64,000 nucleotides of DNA, taken from NCBI GenBank assembly GCA_016722705.1, contig JADKGN010000001.1:930001-994000 (forward strand). The letters run 5' to 3'. The stretch's first letter is position 1. Each line of letters starts with the position of its first letter. The notes under the pieces were generated by a model, which was not told the DNA's origin, made no database searches, and saw only the letters and a list, made by a program, of their open reading frames with translations. The stretch comes from Candidatus Dechloromonas phosphoritropha (GTDB lineage: Bacteria; Pseudomonadota; Gammaproteobacteria; Burkholderiales; Rhodocyclaceae). This document shows, piece by piece, positions 36,995 to 45,866 of this stretch. A program made the translations under genes and the position numbers.

Positions 36995-37812
36995 GGTAGA
37001 TAGACCGAAAGACGAAACATCTCGACATCAGTCTCAAAGCGCTGCAGAAACTCGCCATCGGCGACGTCTGACAGCACCGGCCACAGCGGATCTCCATTCA
37101 AGCGCTGCAATTGAGAGCGATATGCGGAAAGCACATCCAGCTTGCGATGCAGCACGCTGGATATGTCAACCCTGGCGCGACACGTCAAAACAATTTCCAT
37201 AATGTCACGAGCATTACCCAGCAGGGGTCGCACAACACCAGTTCCGTAGCGCACGTTCCCTGGGGTCCAGGGCCAGCCGTTCCACAACCATACCGGGTAT
37301 TCAAGTAATGTCACTGGCTTGCGGACACTGGCTACGGCTCGGCGAACGATACGATTAGTTTCGACGTGATCGCCGAGGCCATCGTTCCGGTGTGGCAAAT
37401 AAATCTCATCAGGCACGAACTGACTAATGATTTGAACAACCCGCTCAAATGCAGCATCACGATACTCTTGCAACCGGTGATCCTCAAAGTCGAGGAAGAC
37501 GTAGTCCGCGTCGGTTAGACCAAGCCGGCGGGCAGCGTCTTTCGCCTCGGCACGGCGCATGCTGACAAGGTCGTCCTCAGCGATCAACCCCCTGTGCGAC
37601 GCCCGGCCATCGGTCATGACGATAACCTTGACACGGGTAGAGGCCTGGACCTTGAGGACGATGGTTCCGCCGCAACCAAGAACTTCATCGTCGGGGTGCG
37701 GGGCAAACACAAGTGCACTGGTTTTGCGTACCCTACGCGACAACCGAGCGCTACTCACCATTTTATTGACAGCCAGCAAACCATCAACCAGTATTCGACG
37801 CCATTTCTGCAT
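36991..37812 (-). CDS. PIG-L/LmbE family deacetylase
   Basis: 273-aa zinc-dependent N-deacetylase of the PIG-L superfamily, which removes N-acetyl groups from small sugars such as GlcNAc derivatives. The metal motif is FAPHPDDEVLGCGG (about 36-49), and the distal HXXH-type motif is in LPHRNDGLGDHVETNR (about 139-154). It probably modifies a nucleotide sugar or lipid-linked sugar of the cassette. It overlaps the decayed gene downstream by a few bases. Confidence 0.9.
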   Translation of the reverse strand: MQKWRRILVDGLLAVNKMVSSARLSRRVRKTSALVFAPHPDDEVLGCGGTIVLKVQASTRVKVIVMTDGRASHRGLIAEDDLVSMRRAEAKDAARRLGLTDADYVFLDFEDHRLQEYRDAAFERVVQIISQFVPDEIYLPHRNDGLGDHVETNRIVRRAVASVRKPVTLLEYPVWLWNGWPWTPGNVRYGTGVVRPLLGNARDIMEIVLTCRARVDISSVLHRKLDVLSAYRSQLQRLNGDPLWPVLSDVADGEFLQRFETDVEMFRLSVYLP

Positions 37813-37910
37813 GCAATCGCCCTACGTTGGGTTTGCCCGACACTCGGACATCCGTCCGTGCACGCAACAGCGCCATTCGAATCGCCCAGCCTCCAAATCT
37901 ACTGCGCGAT

Positions 37911-39101
37911 TCATACGCAGCACAGGCAAGCGTCCAGACCAAGTGCGCGCACCGAGTCAGCTATCTCACTTTCATAAATCGGATTCATGACAATGACGTC
38001 AGTCGGACGAACCGTGCGCAGGAATTCCGGGGACACGACACGCTGGCCGGTCACAGCCACGTATTTGCCCTGTTTGTGGGGATTCAAATCCACCACGTAG
38101 TCGATACCTCTGTCCGCGCCCAGCACGTTGAGAAATGTCACGCCTTTCGACCCGCCACCCCAGACAACTACGGTACGGCGTGCTTGTTGCAGGTCACGCA
38201 GACGCGCCTGCCAGCTACGAACCCTTTCGCTATACTGCCCAGCGAAAAGGCCCGCGTGCAGGCTCACGGTGGCGGACTGGTGGGCATCCGGCACGGCTAC
38301 GTGCATCCGACCCGCTCCCGGCCGCATTTCCACGAAGATGAACTGACCACCAAATGTCTCGCCCATGTCGACAACATCGAAACCGCTGCTCGTAACAGCC
38401 CGAGTCAAAGATCCAAGCGTGAAATAGGCGCAATGCTCGTAGATCAGATCCCAGATTCCCATATCTTTCAGAGTGAACAGGGCATTAGGCACTTCGAAGT
38501 ACAGAACCGCGTCCGTGCGGTCGCCGAAGCCACGGCGCAGTTCCCGGAGGAAGCCGCGGGGGTCGGCGATGTGTTCGAGCACATGCCGACAGCAGACGAA
38601 ATCCGGGCCGAGCTTGGCTGCGTGCTCGGCGTCGTAGAAATCCTGCACAAAACTGATTCGCTGTCGGCGCACTTCGTCCACGCGCGCCGGATCGAAGCTG
38701 CGATCGAATCCCCAGCCGCGGTTGTCGCCGAGCTCGCACAGCAGCGTCAGGAAATCGCCCTTGCCGCAGCCAATCTCCACCAGCGTTTTTCCACGCAGGG
38801 TGTAACGCTCAACTAAGGACGCGGCGAGTCCTTCGGCGTATTGATTGAAGTGCGGCGAAAAATGCAATGAATTATCGTAGTCTGGCGTGTAATTCGTCAG
38901 TCCGACGTCATACGAGGCATTAAAAACGTGAGTGCATCCCGGGCAATACTTCAAGTTCACGGACCCGCGCGCCGCCTTAAGCGCCTGCTCGCGTTGCGGC
39001 CAAAGCACATTGCAATACACTGGCACTTCTGGAATGTCGAGCACGTCGACCGGAAAGTCGTCGCCACAAACCGGGCAGGACGAAAAATGTACCATCGACA
39101 T
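37911..39101 (-). CDS. Class I SAM methyltransferase, NovU/TylCIII-like (1)
   Basis: 396-aa protein with the three-part layout of sugar C-methyltransferases. The N-terminal zinc-binding region has CPVCGDDF and YCPGC. A central SAM domain has VEIGCGKGDFLTLLCELG (about 108-125) and CRHVLEHIADP. The C-terminal domain has VVWGGGSKGVTFLNVLG and VDLNPHKQGKY. It is closely similar in plan to the next two upstream genes, so the three look like divergent paralogues. Its substrate is presumably a deoxy-hexose nucleotide. Confidence 0.88.
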   Translation of the reverse strand: MSMVHFSSCPVCGDDFPVDVLDIPEVPVYCNVLWPQREQALKAARGSVNLKYCPGCTHVFNASYDVGLTNYTPDYDNSLHFSPHFNQYAEGLAASLVERYTLRGKTLVEIGCGKGDFLTLLCELGDNRGWGFDRSFDPARVDEVRRQRISFVQDFYDAEHAAKLGPDFVCCRHVLEHIADPRGFLRELRRGFGDRTDAVLYFEVPNALFTLKDMGIWDLIYEHCAYFTLGSLTRAVTSSGFDVVDMGETFGGQFIFVEMRPGAGRMHVAVPDAHQSATVSLHAGLFAGQYSERVRSWQARLRDLQQARRTVVVWGGGSKGVTFLNVLGADRGIDYVVDLNPHKQGKYVAVTGQRVVSPEFLRTVRPTDVIVMNPIYESEIADSVRALGLDACLCCV

Positions 39102-39122
39102 TACGCAACTCCCTAGGCTAGC

Positions 39123-40364
39123 TCACAGCGCGAGGATCTCAGGCCGTAATGCCATACGGGCCAGTTCCCACCCGATTTCGTCGCGATACACGGCATTCAT
39201 GATAATCACGACATCCGGCTGGTATTCCCTGAGAAACTCTGGAGCGACGATTTGCTGACCTGTGGTCGGCAAATAGTAGCCGTGCCGATGTGGATTGATG
39301 TCAACGACATACTCAATGGCATCGCCAACACCGAGGGTTGTGAGGAACGACACTGCTTTCGACCCCGATCCCCATAGCACTATTTTCTTCCCGCGCCCGT
39401 ATGCTTCACGGACAAGTCGGCGCCAGTCATCCAAATTGACCTGGCATTTGGCAGGAAACTCCGCCACTAATCGTGTAAGTATCGCTAAGTCATTTTCCTG
39501 CGCGAGCGGCGCAGTCGATACATTGCGCGTCGGTTTTGCTTCAATCGTCAGATACTGCCCAGCGTACGCCACCTCGAGATTCAGAACGTCGAAACCATTC
39601 TGACGAAACAAGCGCCCGAGCGAGCCGGGACTGAAATATGAGCAATGTTCGTAATAGATATCTTCAAAAGCGCAATCACGAACGATACGGACCGCTTCTG
39701 GAATCTGGAAGAAGATCGCCGTATCGAGGCGATCACCAATGGCAAGCCGCACCGTCGCCATGAATTGCGAAACCGGGTAGATGTGCTCCAAGGTCATCTT
39801 GCAGCAAACGAAGTCGGCCTGGTAACTGGAATACTTTTCGGAGTAGAAGTCCGTTACGAACTTGAGTCTTTCCGTCAGCCCTGCCGCCGTACGTTCTTCC
39901 CGGTAGCCAGGATCGAATCCAACACCGCGGTTGTCGCCAAGCTCGGCCAACATAGCGATGAACTCGCCCTTGCCGCAGCCAATCTCAAGTATATCCTTGT
40001 CATGAAGGTCATATCGCCTGATGAGATGTTCCGCGAGTTTACGATGAAATGCGTTGAACGTACCGGAAAATCCCTGAGTCTCCTCATAACGTCCTGAATA
40101 TTCGGTCAAACTACCGTCAAATGCAATGTTCGAAATAAAGCCGCAGGCAGAACAAAACGCCAGTTCGATGCGACCGCGCGGATACGCAAGAGCTTCCTCA
40201 CGCGAGCTCAGCAGGATGCAACTATTGGTCGGCACACTGTCGAGCGTGTGAAAAACTTTCATGCCGGAAGTGCCACAAGAAGGGCAACATCCGCCTCGCA
40301 TAGACGACTCTGTATCCGACTCCGGAAACGTAGTCGTTTCGGCACTCGCAGTAGTTACACTCAT
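39123..40364 (-). CDS. Class I SAM methyltransferase, NovU/TylCIII-like (2)
   Basis: 413-aa paralogue of the preceding type. N-terminal zinc site CCPSCGTSG and FCSACGF; SAM motif [20 protein letters not shown] (about 143-162); [14 protein letters not shown]-terminal [18 protein letters not shown] and [15 protein letters not shown] chose ATG 40364, whose ATGA overlaps the stop of the third methyltransferase; an upstream frame to 40457 is read-through. The coupled arrangement suggests these enzymes act in the same pathway. Confidence 0.88.
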   Translation of the reverse strand: MSVTTASAETTTFPESDTESSMRGGCCPSCGTSGMKVFHTLDSVPTNSCILLSSREEALAYPRGRIELAFCSACGFISNIAFDGSLTEYSGRYEETQGFSGTFNAFHRKLAEHLIRRYDLHDKDILEIGCGKGEFIAMLAELGDNRGVGFDPGYREERTAAGLTERLKFVTDFYSEKYSSYQADFVCCKMTLEHIYPVSQFMATVRLAIGDRLDTAIFFQIPEAVRIVRDCAFEDIYYEHCSYFSPGSLGRLFRQNGFDVLNLEVAYAGQYLTIEAKPTRNVSTAPLAQENDLAILTRLVAEFPAKCQVNLDDWRRLVREAYGRGKKIVLWGSGSKAVSFLTTLGVGDAIEYVVDINPHRHGYYLPTTGQQIVAPEFLREYQPDVVIIMNAVYRDEIGWELARMALRPEILAL

Positions 40365-41593
40365 ATGATCCTCATCTCTGGGATTGGGATGATAAATTTT
40401 CCACCGCGAGCACGATAATTCTTTTGTTGCGCCAGTATTTCGTCTGCAAAGTTCCAAGGAAGCAACAGCACGTAGTCGGGTTGATCATCCAGCAGTTTCG
40501 CCGGCGCAAGGATTGGCTGATGAGTTCCAGACATAAAGCGCCCTTGCTTGAAGTCGTTTTTGTCAACAGTATACGGCACTAGCCGAGTGTCGATACCGAA
40601 GTAGTTAACAAGCGTGCAGCCCTTCGCGGGAGCACCGTAGCCGGCGACACGCTTGCCCGTCCTGTGCAACTCTTCAAGTAGCTCAATCAGTTGCCGACGC
40701 AAACGCGCAACGCGCTCACCAAAGTCTTTGAAATACTCGACTCGCGTCAAACCCAACCTTTCCTCCAGCGCCAAAAGATCTGCGACTGCAGGCTGGACTC
40801 GCTCGACCGGTTCCACGAACAGACGTAGCGAACCACCATGAATTGGGATGCGGCGGATGTCATTTAGGAACAGCCTATGCCTGCGAAACAATTTATCCAC
40901 GGCCGTCACCGAAAAATAGCACAGGTGCTGGTGATAAATGGTGTCGAATTCGCAGTGATCAATCAGATCGAGTAGGTATGGAAACTCAAGTACTGCCACC
41001 CCGGAAGACTTCAGTAAGCACGCAATTCCTTCGACGAAACCGTTGGTATCCGCAACATGTGCAAGCACGTTATTGGCATGAATAACATCCGCTGCTACTC
41101 CGCCAGCAGCGAGCTTATGTGCAAGTTCGACGGTAAAGAAATCTTTGATGGTGTCGACGCCGATCGCTATCGCCGCATTGGCCGGGGGGTCGGCGGGGTC
41201 GATGCCAAGCACCTTGATGCCCGCCTGCATGTAGTGCTTGAGCAAGTAGCCGTCGTTGCTTGCCAGTTCAACCACCAGGCTATTTGATGTAAGTTCTCGG
41301 CGCGCCATTATGTCTTGCACATTGGCAATCGTATGCAACTGCAAAGCGTCCGAAACCGACGAGAAATACGGATAGTCGTTGCCGAACAGTTCAGCAGGCG
41401 CCACCGTGTAGTCAATTTGAACCAGGCTACAGTCATGGCAAAACGTGAGGCGCAGAGGATACCTCGCCTCGGGTTCCTTTAGCTGCTCTGCAGTCAGAAG
41501 GCGATCCGCCAAAGGACTCATACCGAGGTCAAGTACGACCTCAAGGTGGGACGAACCACAGGAGCGGCAAATGTCGATCTGACCGTATTTCAC
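40361..41593 (-). CDS. Class I SAM methyltransferase, NovU/TylCIII-like (3)
   Basis: 410-aa and the closest of the three to characterised sugar C-methyltransferases. N-terminal zinc motif [22 protein letters not shown] (in part), [11 protein letters not shown]-binding [15 protein letters not shown] (about 107-121); catalytic-type [11 protein letters not shown] and [10 protein letters not shown]-terminal [17 protein letters not shown] and IPIPEMRII. This family adds a methyl carbon to 4-keto-6-deoxy nucleotide sugars. Such a substrate needs a 4,6-dehydratase, and no RfbG is seen nearby. Confidence 0.92.
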   Translation of the reverse strand: MKYGQIDICRSCGSSHLEVVLDLGMSPLADRLLTAEQLKEPEARYPLRLTFCHDCSLVQIDYTVAPAELFGNDYPYFSSVSDALQLHTIANVQDIMARRELTSNSLVVELASNDGYLLKHYMQAGIKVLGIDPADPPANAAIAIGVDTIKDFFTVELAHKLAAGGVAADVIHANNVLAHVADTNGFVEGIACLLKSSGVAVLEFPYLLDLIDHCEFDTIYHQHLCYFSVTAVDKLFRRHRLFLNDIRRIPIHGGSLRLFVEPVERVQPAVADLLALEERLGLTRVEYFKDFGERVARLRRQLIELLEELHRTGKRVAGYGAPAKGCTLVNYFGIDTRLVPYTVDKNDFKQGRFMSGTHQPILAPAKLLDDQPDYVLLLPWNFADEILAQQKNYRARGGKFIIPIPEMRII

Positions 41594-41613
41594 GTAACAC
41601 TCTCCGAGAGAAA

Positions 41614-42660
41614 TTAAGGCTTGTGTCCTAGTCCTGCTGATGTCCAGCGCAGGCGGCTATCTAGGTGGCCAACAGCAATAAGCTTCTTGATGTGTGCGAT
41701 TCGTTTGAATCGCTCACCCTCAAAATCATCCAAGGTTAGCCCAACTCGCTTGAATGCCTCATACAGTTGCTCGACCCCACGCCGTGCGGTCCATTGCGGC
41801 TTGAAGTTGTGTAACGTGCGCGCGATACGATTACAATCCACTCGATAGTTTCGCTTGTCCGGTCCAGCATCCGTAGCAAACTCAACCCGGCAGCCCGGTA
41901 CAACGCTCTCCACAATCGATGCGATCTCGCGTATCTGGTAGTTTTCCGTAGTAGTGCCGACGTTAAAGGCCTGATTGTGCACAAGTTCAATCGGCGACTT
42001 CAGGGCGGCGACGTAGGCGCGTGCAATGTCTTCTACATGAACGATGGGCCGCCATGGCGAGCCATCGCTTTTCAGATACACGCGGCCTGTGGTCAGCGCC
42101 CAAGCGGTGAGATTATTCAATACCAGGTCAAAGCGAAGGCGCGGAGACAACCCGTAGGCGGTTGAGGCACGCAAGAATGTGGGGCTAAAATTATTGTCAG
42201 CGAGTTGCGTCACCGCGCGCTCAACATTGACCTTCGATTCACCATACGGCGTGACTGGATTTAACTTGGCATCTTCAGTCAGGAACTGGTCGCCTGCGGC
42301 ACCGTAATTGCTGCATGAAGAAGCAAACACAAAGCGGCGCACGCCGACCTCATGTGCGATTCGCGCAAGCCTGATGGAGCCGTGGCAATTGATATCCTCG
42401 GTTAAGGAGGGATCGTAGTCGCCGAGGGGATCATTCGATAGCCCCGCGAGGTGAATGATCGCATCGTACCCCTCGACGTCTTTCGCCGTAACGTCACGGA
42501 CGTCCTTGATTATCTCGGGGATACTGGCGATCCCACCATCGAAGGTGCATTCTCGGTAAAGATCTGTGTCGAGACCAGTAACTTCGAAGTCCTCTTGAAG
42601 AAGTAGGGGCACGAGACAGGTGCCGATATATCCCTTATGTCCTGTAACGAGTACGCGCAT
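41614..42660 (-). CDS. NAD-dependent epimerase/dehydratase (extended SDR)
   Basis: 348-aa extended SDR. The Rossmann motif is [16 protein letters not shown] (about 5-20), [10 protein letters not shown] follows, and the active-site region is FASSCSNYG with YGESK supplying Tyr/Lys. [13 protein letters not shown] and the C-terminal [15 protein letters not shown] are typical of nucleotide-sugar epimerases/reductases. I chose ATG 42660 (GGAG upstream), 4 bp after rfbF; a frame to 42696 overlaps rfbF. It could act on the CDP-sugar made by RfbF, but which reaction is unclear. Confidence 0.87.
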   Translation of the reverse strand: MRVLVTGHKGYIGTCLVPLLLQEDFEVTGLDTDLYRECTFDGGIASIPEIIKDVRDVTAKDVEGYDAIIHLAGLSNDPLGDYDPSLTEDINCHGSIRLARIAHEVGVRRFVFASSCSNYGAAGDQFLTEDAKLNPVTPYGESKVNVERAVTQLADNNFSPTFLRASTAYGLSPRLRFDLVLNNLTAWALTTGRVYLKSDGSPWRPIVHVEDIARAYVAALKSPIELVHNQAFNVGTTTENYQIREIASIVESVVPGCRVEFATDAGPDKRNYRVDCNRIARTLHNFKPQWTARRGVEQLYEAFKRVGLTLDDFEGERFKRIAHIKKLIAVGHLDSRLRWTSAGLGHKP

Positions 42661-42664
42661 CGGT

Positions 42665-43435
42665 TTAGCTCCAAAGTTTCCAAGGTGATGAGCCACTGTC
42701 CCACAAGGACTGTAGCAGGTGTTTTTCGCGCAGCGTATCCATGCACTGCCAGAACGAATCGTGTCTGTAAGCCATCAATTGACCATCCTTGGCTAAGCGT
42801 TCCATAGGCGCGTGCTCGAACATCGTTTCGTCGCCTTCGATGTAATCGAGCACCGCAGGTTCGAGTACAAAAAACGCACCATTGACCCAACCCTCGGATG
42901 TTTGCGGCTTCTCGGAAAACTTGGTGACGCGATCATTGTCGAATTCCATGTATCCATAGCGTGCGGGCGGGCGGACAGCGGTCACAGTGGCGAGTTTGCC
43001 GTGTGCCTGGTGGAAGGCAAGCAGTTGATGCAAGTCAACATTCGAGACACCGTCTCCCCAAGTAAGCATGAACGTTGAGTCGCCGAGCCAGCGCTTCAGG
43101 CGCTTTACCCGACCGCCCGTTAGCGTCGAGGCACCAGTTTCAACCAGATCGACGTTCCAGTTGACTGCCTCAGGATCGTGACGAATAACTTCTCCGGTAC
43201 TCATTCGCACTGTCATGCTACCACCAAGCGTCGCATATTCCTGCATCCAACGCTTGATGTAGTCGCCTTTGTAGCCTAGCGCAATAACAAAGTCATTGTG
43301 GCCGAAATGTGCATAGTGTTTCATGATGTGCCAAAGAATCGGCTTACCGCCAATTTCCACCATTGGCTTGGGTCGGACTTCCGTTTCCTCAGCCAGCCGG
43401 GTTCCTGCGCCACCCGCCAAGATTGCAACCTTCAT
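42665..43435 (-). CDS. rfbF: Glucose-1-phosphate cytidylyltransferase
   Basis: 256-aa nucleotidyltransferase making CDP-glucose from CTP and glucose-1-phosphate, the first step to CDP-3,6-dideoxyhexoses and branched sugars. Motifs: ILAGGAGTRLAEETEVRPKP (20 residues, about 4-23; nucleotide-binding loop), MVEIGGKPILWHIMK, ALGYKGDYIKRW and WGDGVSNVD. Length matches RfbF. GGGAGAA lies before ATG 43435. It is the first recognisable gene of the minus-strand cassette; the usual partner rfbG (CDP-glucose 4,6-dehydratase) is not present. Confidence 0.96.
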   Translation of the reverse strand: MKVAILAGGAGTRLAEETEVRPKPMVEIGGKPILWHIMKHYAHFGHNDFVIALGYKGDYIKRWMQEYATLGGSMTVRMSTGEVIRHDPEAVNWNVDLVETGASTLTGGRVKRLKRWLGDSTFMLTWGDGVSNVDLHQLLAFHQAHGKLATVTAVRPPARYGYMEFDNDRVTKFSEKPQTSEGWVNGAFFVLEPAVLDYIEGDETMFEHAPMERLAKDGQLMAYRHDSFWQCMDTLREKHLLQSLWDSGSSPWKLWS

Positions 43436-43439
43436 CAGC

Positions 43440-43535
43440 TTATTCTCCCAACACGATTGACCGAAGTGACTCTAAAATTTCTTTTTTGCCGATGCGTTCC
43501 GAGACTTCAAGGATACACCGCTCAAATGAGATCAT
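43440..43535 (-). CDS. Small 31-codon ORF ahead of rfbF
   Basis: ATG 43535 to TAA 43440 encodes 31 residues (MISFERCILEVSER... SIVLGE), amphipathic and helix-like, ending 4 bp before the rfbF ATG. It could be a leader peptide, the last remnant of a gene truncated by the IS next door, or chance. A UGA lies two codons upstream of the ATG, so it does not continue further. Confidence 0.25.
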   Translation of the reverse strand: MISFERCILEVSERIGKKEILESLRSIVLGE

Positions 43536-43574
43536 AATTCAATCACCCACGCCTTTCTGTGAACTATTTCACAC

Positions 43575-43643
43575 TGAGGTTCCCTCTGTTTTTCGTCTTC
43601 CATGGGGCGGTTCTCATGCTGCCAGTTTTTCCTGATGTTGCTT
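43575..43643 (-). mobile_element. Right end of a second outer-type IS3 element
   Basis: On the minus strand this matches the 3' end of the outer IS3 element (about 23650-23719): GCAACATCAG, AAAAACTGG, ACAGAGGGAA and the terminal CTCA are shared with scattered differences. The rest of the element is absent or unrecognisable. Between it and the inner-type copy (43644-43827) I see nothing identifiable. Confidence 0.7.
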
Positions 43644-43827
43644 GTTTAGCGCAACCGTTAGCCCTATGGCGTTCTTTTCTTTGCGTGCGCGATGACAAAA
43701 ATATCTCCTGAGACGAATCATCTACGGGAGAGCGCGGGGTGGCGGGACTAAAGAAGGGCAAGGTATCGTGGCGCAGTCGGGGCCAGTGGCAGGGCCTCTG
43801 CACTCGAGCGTCATAATGCCAGAATAA

Positions 43828-44245
43828 AGAGCTGGTCCCGTTTGCTTGGACAGTTTTTCGACGGAGATAGGTGGAGCCCTGCGGGGTAGCGTTATCCACG
43901 GTGACGGCGGCCGAAGGTCCGTTTAGACCGTAGGCTGACGGCGCGGTGGGTAACGCGGTGGTCATGCTGCGAACGTCTCTTTTGGCAGGTTTTCGAAGTA
44001 GACCGTATCCGGCGTTTTACCGTCAAGGGTTTGATGCGGTCGGCGGGCGTTGTAGAAATCCAGGTAGCGCCCCAGGTTGGCCTTGGCATCGGCCACCGTG
44101 TCGTAAGCCTTGAGATAGACCTCCTCGTACTTGACGCTTTTCCAGAGTCGTTCGACAAAGACGTTGTCACGCCAGCAGCCCTTGCCATCCATGCTGATCC
44201 GGATTCCGTTATCCTTCAGCAACCCGGTGAAATCGCTGCTGGTGA
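43828..44245 (-). mobile_element. Truncated second copy of the inner IS3 element
   Basis: On the minus strand this is nearly identical to 22936-23353 of the complete element, including the right inverted repeat (AGAGCTGG... at 43828). Homology stops at 44245, exactly where an IS66-type element begins with GTAACC. A further 37-bp match to the left end lies at 45408-45444 in the expected orientation, so the original copy was probably split by the IS66 insertion and then mostly deleted. Confidence 0.85.
43962..44245 (-). pseudogene. IS3-family OrfB C-terminal fragment
   Basis: Encodes SSDFTGLLKDNGIRISMDGK, the catalytic Glu region NVFVERLWKSVKYEE and the C-terminal YNARRPHQTLDGKTP, matching the last third of OrfB at 22389-23219 with a few substitutions (for example FAA instead of FTA at the end). 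The N-terminal two-thirds, including both catalytic Asp residues, are missing. Confidence 0.88.
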
Positions 44246-44334
44246 GTAACCGGTAACTCTGCGGCGTTCTTTCCAGCGCCGATCGTGCTGTCGACAATGT
44301 CCTCCTCGAATCACGAAACGCGGAGGAGGCCAGG

Positions 44335-44643
44335 ATGGCCAAGGCAGGGGAAGGGTCGCGGGTGCGGCGTAGCGCGAGCGAATGGGAGGCGTTGCTGTCG
44401 CGATTTCCGGGCAGCGGTTTGAACGTTGCGACCTTCTGCAAACGCGAAGGGATCAGCGATACCAGCTTCCATCGCTGGCGCACACGTCTGGGCATCGCCC
44501 TCGACAGTCAGGACAAGGCCAGCGGCCAGCCGGCCACCTTCGTCGACGTCGGCCCTCTGAGCACAACCACGGCGACGCCCGCTCGTTTCCACCTCACCCT
44601 CGACCTCGGCGGCGGCCTGATCCTGCAGCTGGAGCGCCGCTGA
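44335..44643 (+). CDS. tnpA: IS66 accessory protein TnpA
   Basis: 102-aa helix-turn-helix protein: SEWEALLSRFPGSGLNVATFCKRE-type region (in part) followed by GISDTSFHRWRTRLG, typical of IS66 TnpA (IS66 Orf1). The C-terminus RFHLTLDLGGGLILQLERR is the usual beta-rich tail. Stop and tnpB start overlap (TGATG). Intact, but the element is truncated. Confidence 0.85.
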   Translation: MAKAGEGSRVRRSASEWEALLSRFPGSGLNVATFCKREGISDTSFHRWRTRLGIALDSQDKASGQPATFVDVGPLSTTTATPARFHLTLDLGGGLILQLERR

Positions 44644-45020
44644 TGTTTTTCCCTGAAGGCCAAATCCGCGTCCAAGTCTATGGCCAGCCGGTCGACCTGC
44701 GCAAATCCTTCGACGGTCTGTACGCGATCACCCGTCATGTCCTCGGTCAGGACCCGCTGAGCGGCCAGCTCTTCGTCTTCTTCAATCGCCGTGGCACTCA
44801 GGTGAAGGTGCTCTACTGGGATCGCAGCGGCTTCTGCCTGTGGGCCAAGCGTCTCGAAGAAGGCCGTTTCGTCGCCAACTGGGATAAAGTGCGCACGTGC
44901 GAAATCGACTGGACCGGTCTGAAACTGCTCCTCGAAGGGATCGAGCCGGGACGCCGGAAGAAGCGTTATCACGCCTCTGGAGCGCCCATAAAAACGCTTC
45001 AAAACAGCGGCTTGTGTTAA
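44643..45020 (+). CDS. tnpB: IS66 accessory protein TnpB
   Basis: 125-aa IS66 Orf2 protein. FPEGQIRVQVYGQPVDLRKSFDG (in part), VLGQDPLSGQLFVFFNRRG and KVLYWDRSGFCLWAKRLEEGRF are the conserved family blocks. The start ATG overlaps the tnpA stop. The protein is a little longer than usual at its C-terminus. It is probably intact but not functional without TnpC. Confidence 0.9.
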   Translation: MFFPEGQIRVQVYGQPVDLRKSFDGLYAITRHVLGQDPLSGQLFVFFNRRGTQVKVLYWDRSGFCLWAKRLEEGRFVANWDKVRTCEIDWTGLKLLLEGIEPGRRKKRYHASGAPIKTLQNSGLC

Positions 45021-45029
45021 AATACACGC

Positions 45030-45389
45030 ATGGATTCAGCACGTTACCAGACGGTTTACAACCTCGAACAAGCCGCAGCATTGTGCCCGCAAGAGGTGCT
45101 GGATCTGTGCCAGACGCTGTCTGCTGAAATCACCGCACTGAAGCAACAAATCGACTGGTTCAAGCGCCAGATCTTCGGCCAGAAAAGCGAACGACGCATC
45201 GACGTCACGCCGAGCGGCCAACTGAGTCTCGGCGAGTTCCCGACGCCCCCACCAGGTTCTGAGTCACCAGGTCGCCCCGTCGCCGCGCATACCCGTCACG
45301 CGTCGTCGATTTCGCCGCCGGGATCAGATTCGCGAGAGAGGCTCATGCGTTATGACGCGAGTTCAACTTCGAAGTGTAATTTTGAATAA
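45030..45389 (+). pseudogene. tnpC: IS66 transposase TnpC, N-terminal fragment
   Basis: The first ~95 residues (LDLCQTLSAEITALKQQIDW, FKRQIFGQKSERR) match the coiled-coil N-terminus of IS66 TnpC, normally about 500 aa. After GRPVAAHTR the frame reads unrelated residues and stops at 45389. The zinc-finger and DDE domains are missing, so the transposase is inactive. Confidence 0.85.
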
Positions 45390-45407
45390 TTTGTGTGTAA
45401 TGGAATG

Positions 45408-45444
45408 CACTTATCCCTCTGTCCGAATTTCTGGGGCCGGCTCT
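45408..45444 (-). mobile_element. Left-end scrap of an inner-type IS3 element
   Basis: On the minus strand the 37 bp from 45444 match the left end of the complete IS3 element (22003-22039), AGAGCCGGCCCC through GGGATAAGTG, with about three mismatches. The next bases do not match. Its orientation agrees with the truncated copy at 43828-44245. Confidence 0.75.
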
Positions 45445-45463
45445 AACAATCACCCAGATCAAT

Positions 45464-45625
45464 ATGGTGGATGGTCTGATCTTGCTGATTACCGGCAGTC
45501 TCAGTGGTCCCCATGGCGAGTTCTGGTACGAGCCTGACGAGCTCGTGGCAGTAATTCGCCACCCGCCTGAGGTGCCCGAACCGGTGGTCGCCAAGCCGCA
45601 CAACAAGCGCTCGCACGGGCACTAA
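45464..45625 (+). pseudogene. Unidentified C-terminal ORF fragment
   Basis: 53 codons from ATG 45464 to TAA 45623, the frame being open from the IS scrap upstream; reads GSLSGPHGEFWYEPDELVAVI then a Pro/Val-rich tail ending RSHGH. It resembles a protein C-terminus cut by the IS junction at 45444. I do not recognise the family. From 45626 to about 45865 nothing is recognisable, although open frames exist on both strands. Confidence 0.3.
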
Positions 45626-45866
45626 ACTGCGGTCGCGTTCGGCAGCATTTTCAGCGACTGGTCACTACCGTCTGGGACCATCCAGGCAATTGCTGATCAG
45701 GCGCAACTTCATGTTTTGGCGTAGCAGCACCATGAGCACTGCCCTCGGTCAGCAGTGCCAACGCTGCATGCGCATGGTCCACGGCGTTGCGCCTCAGACT
45801 GGTCAGATAGCCGCCATCTTGCTGCGTAACCAGCCCTTTGTCGTGCAAACGCCGGGTGGCGATTCG

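Larger units (their letters stand above)
44246..45320 (+). mobile_element. IS66-family element, 3'-truncated
   Basis: Begins GTAACCGGTAACTCTG, a GTAA-initial end as in IS66 elements, placed exactly where IS3 homology stops. It carries tnpA, tnpB and the first part of tnpC in the standard order. tnpC loses similarity near 45315 and no right end is visible, so about 1.2 kb or more is gone. The expected 8-bp duplication cannot be checked because the right junction is lost. Confidence 0.8.

Noticed and set aside
37827..38816. + strand ORF of 329 aa
   Set aside because: Antisense shadow of the first methyltransferase gene; the minus-strand frame has clear SAM and zinc motifs.
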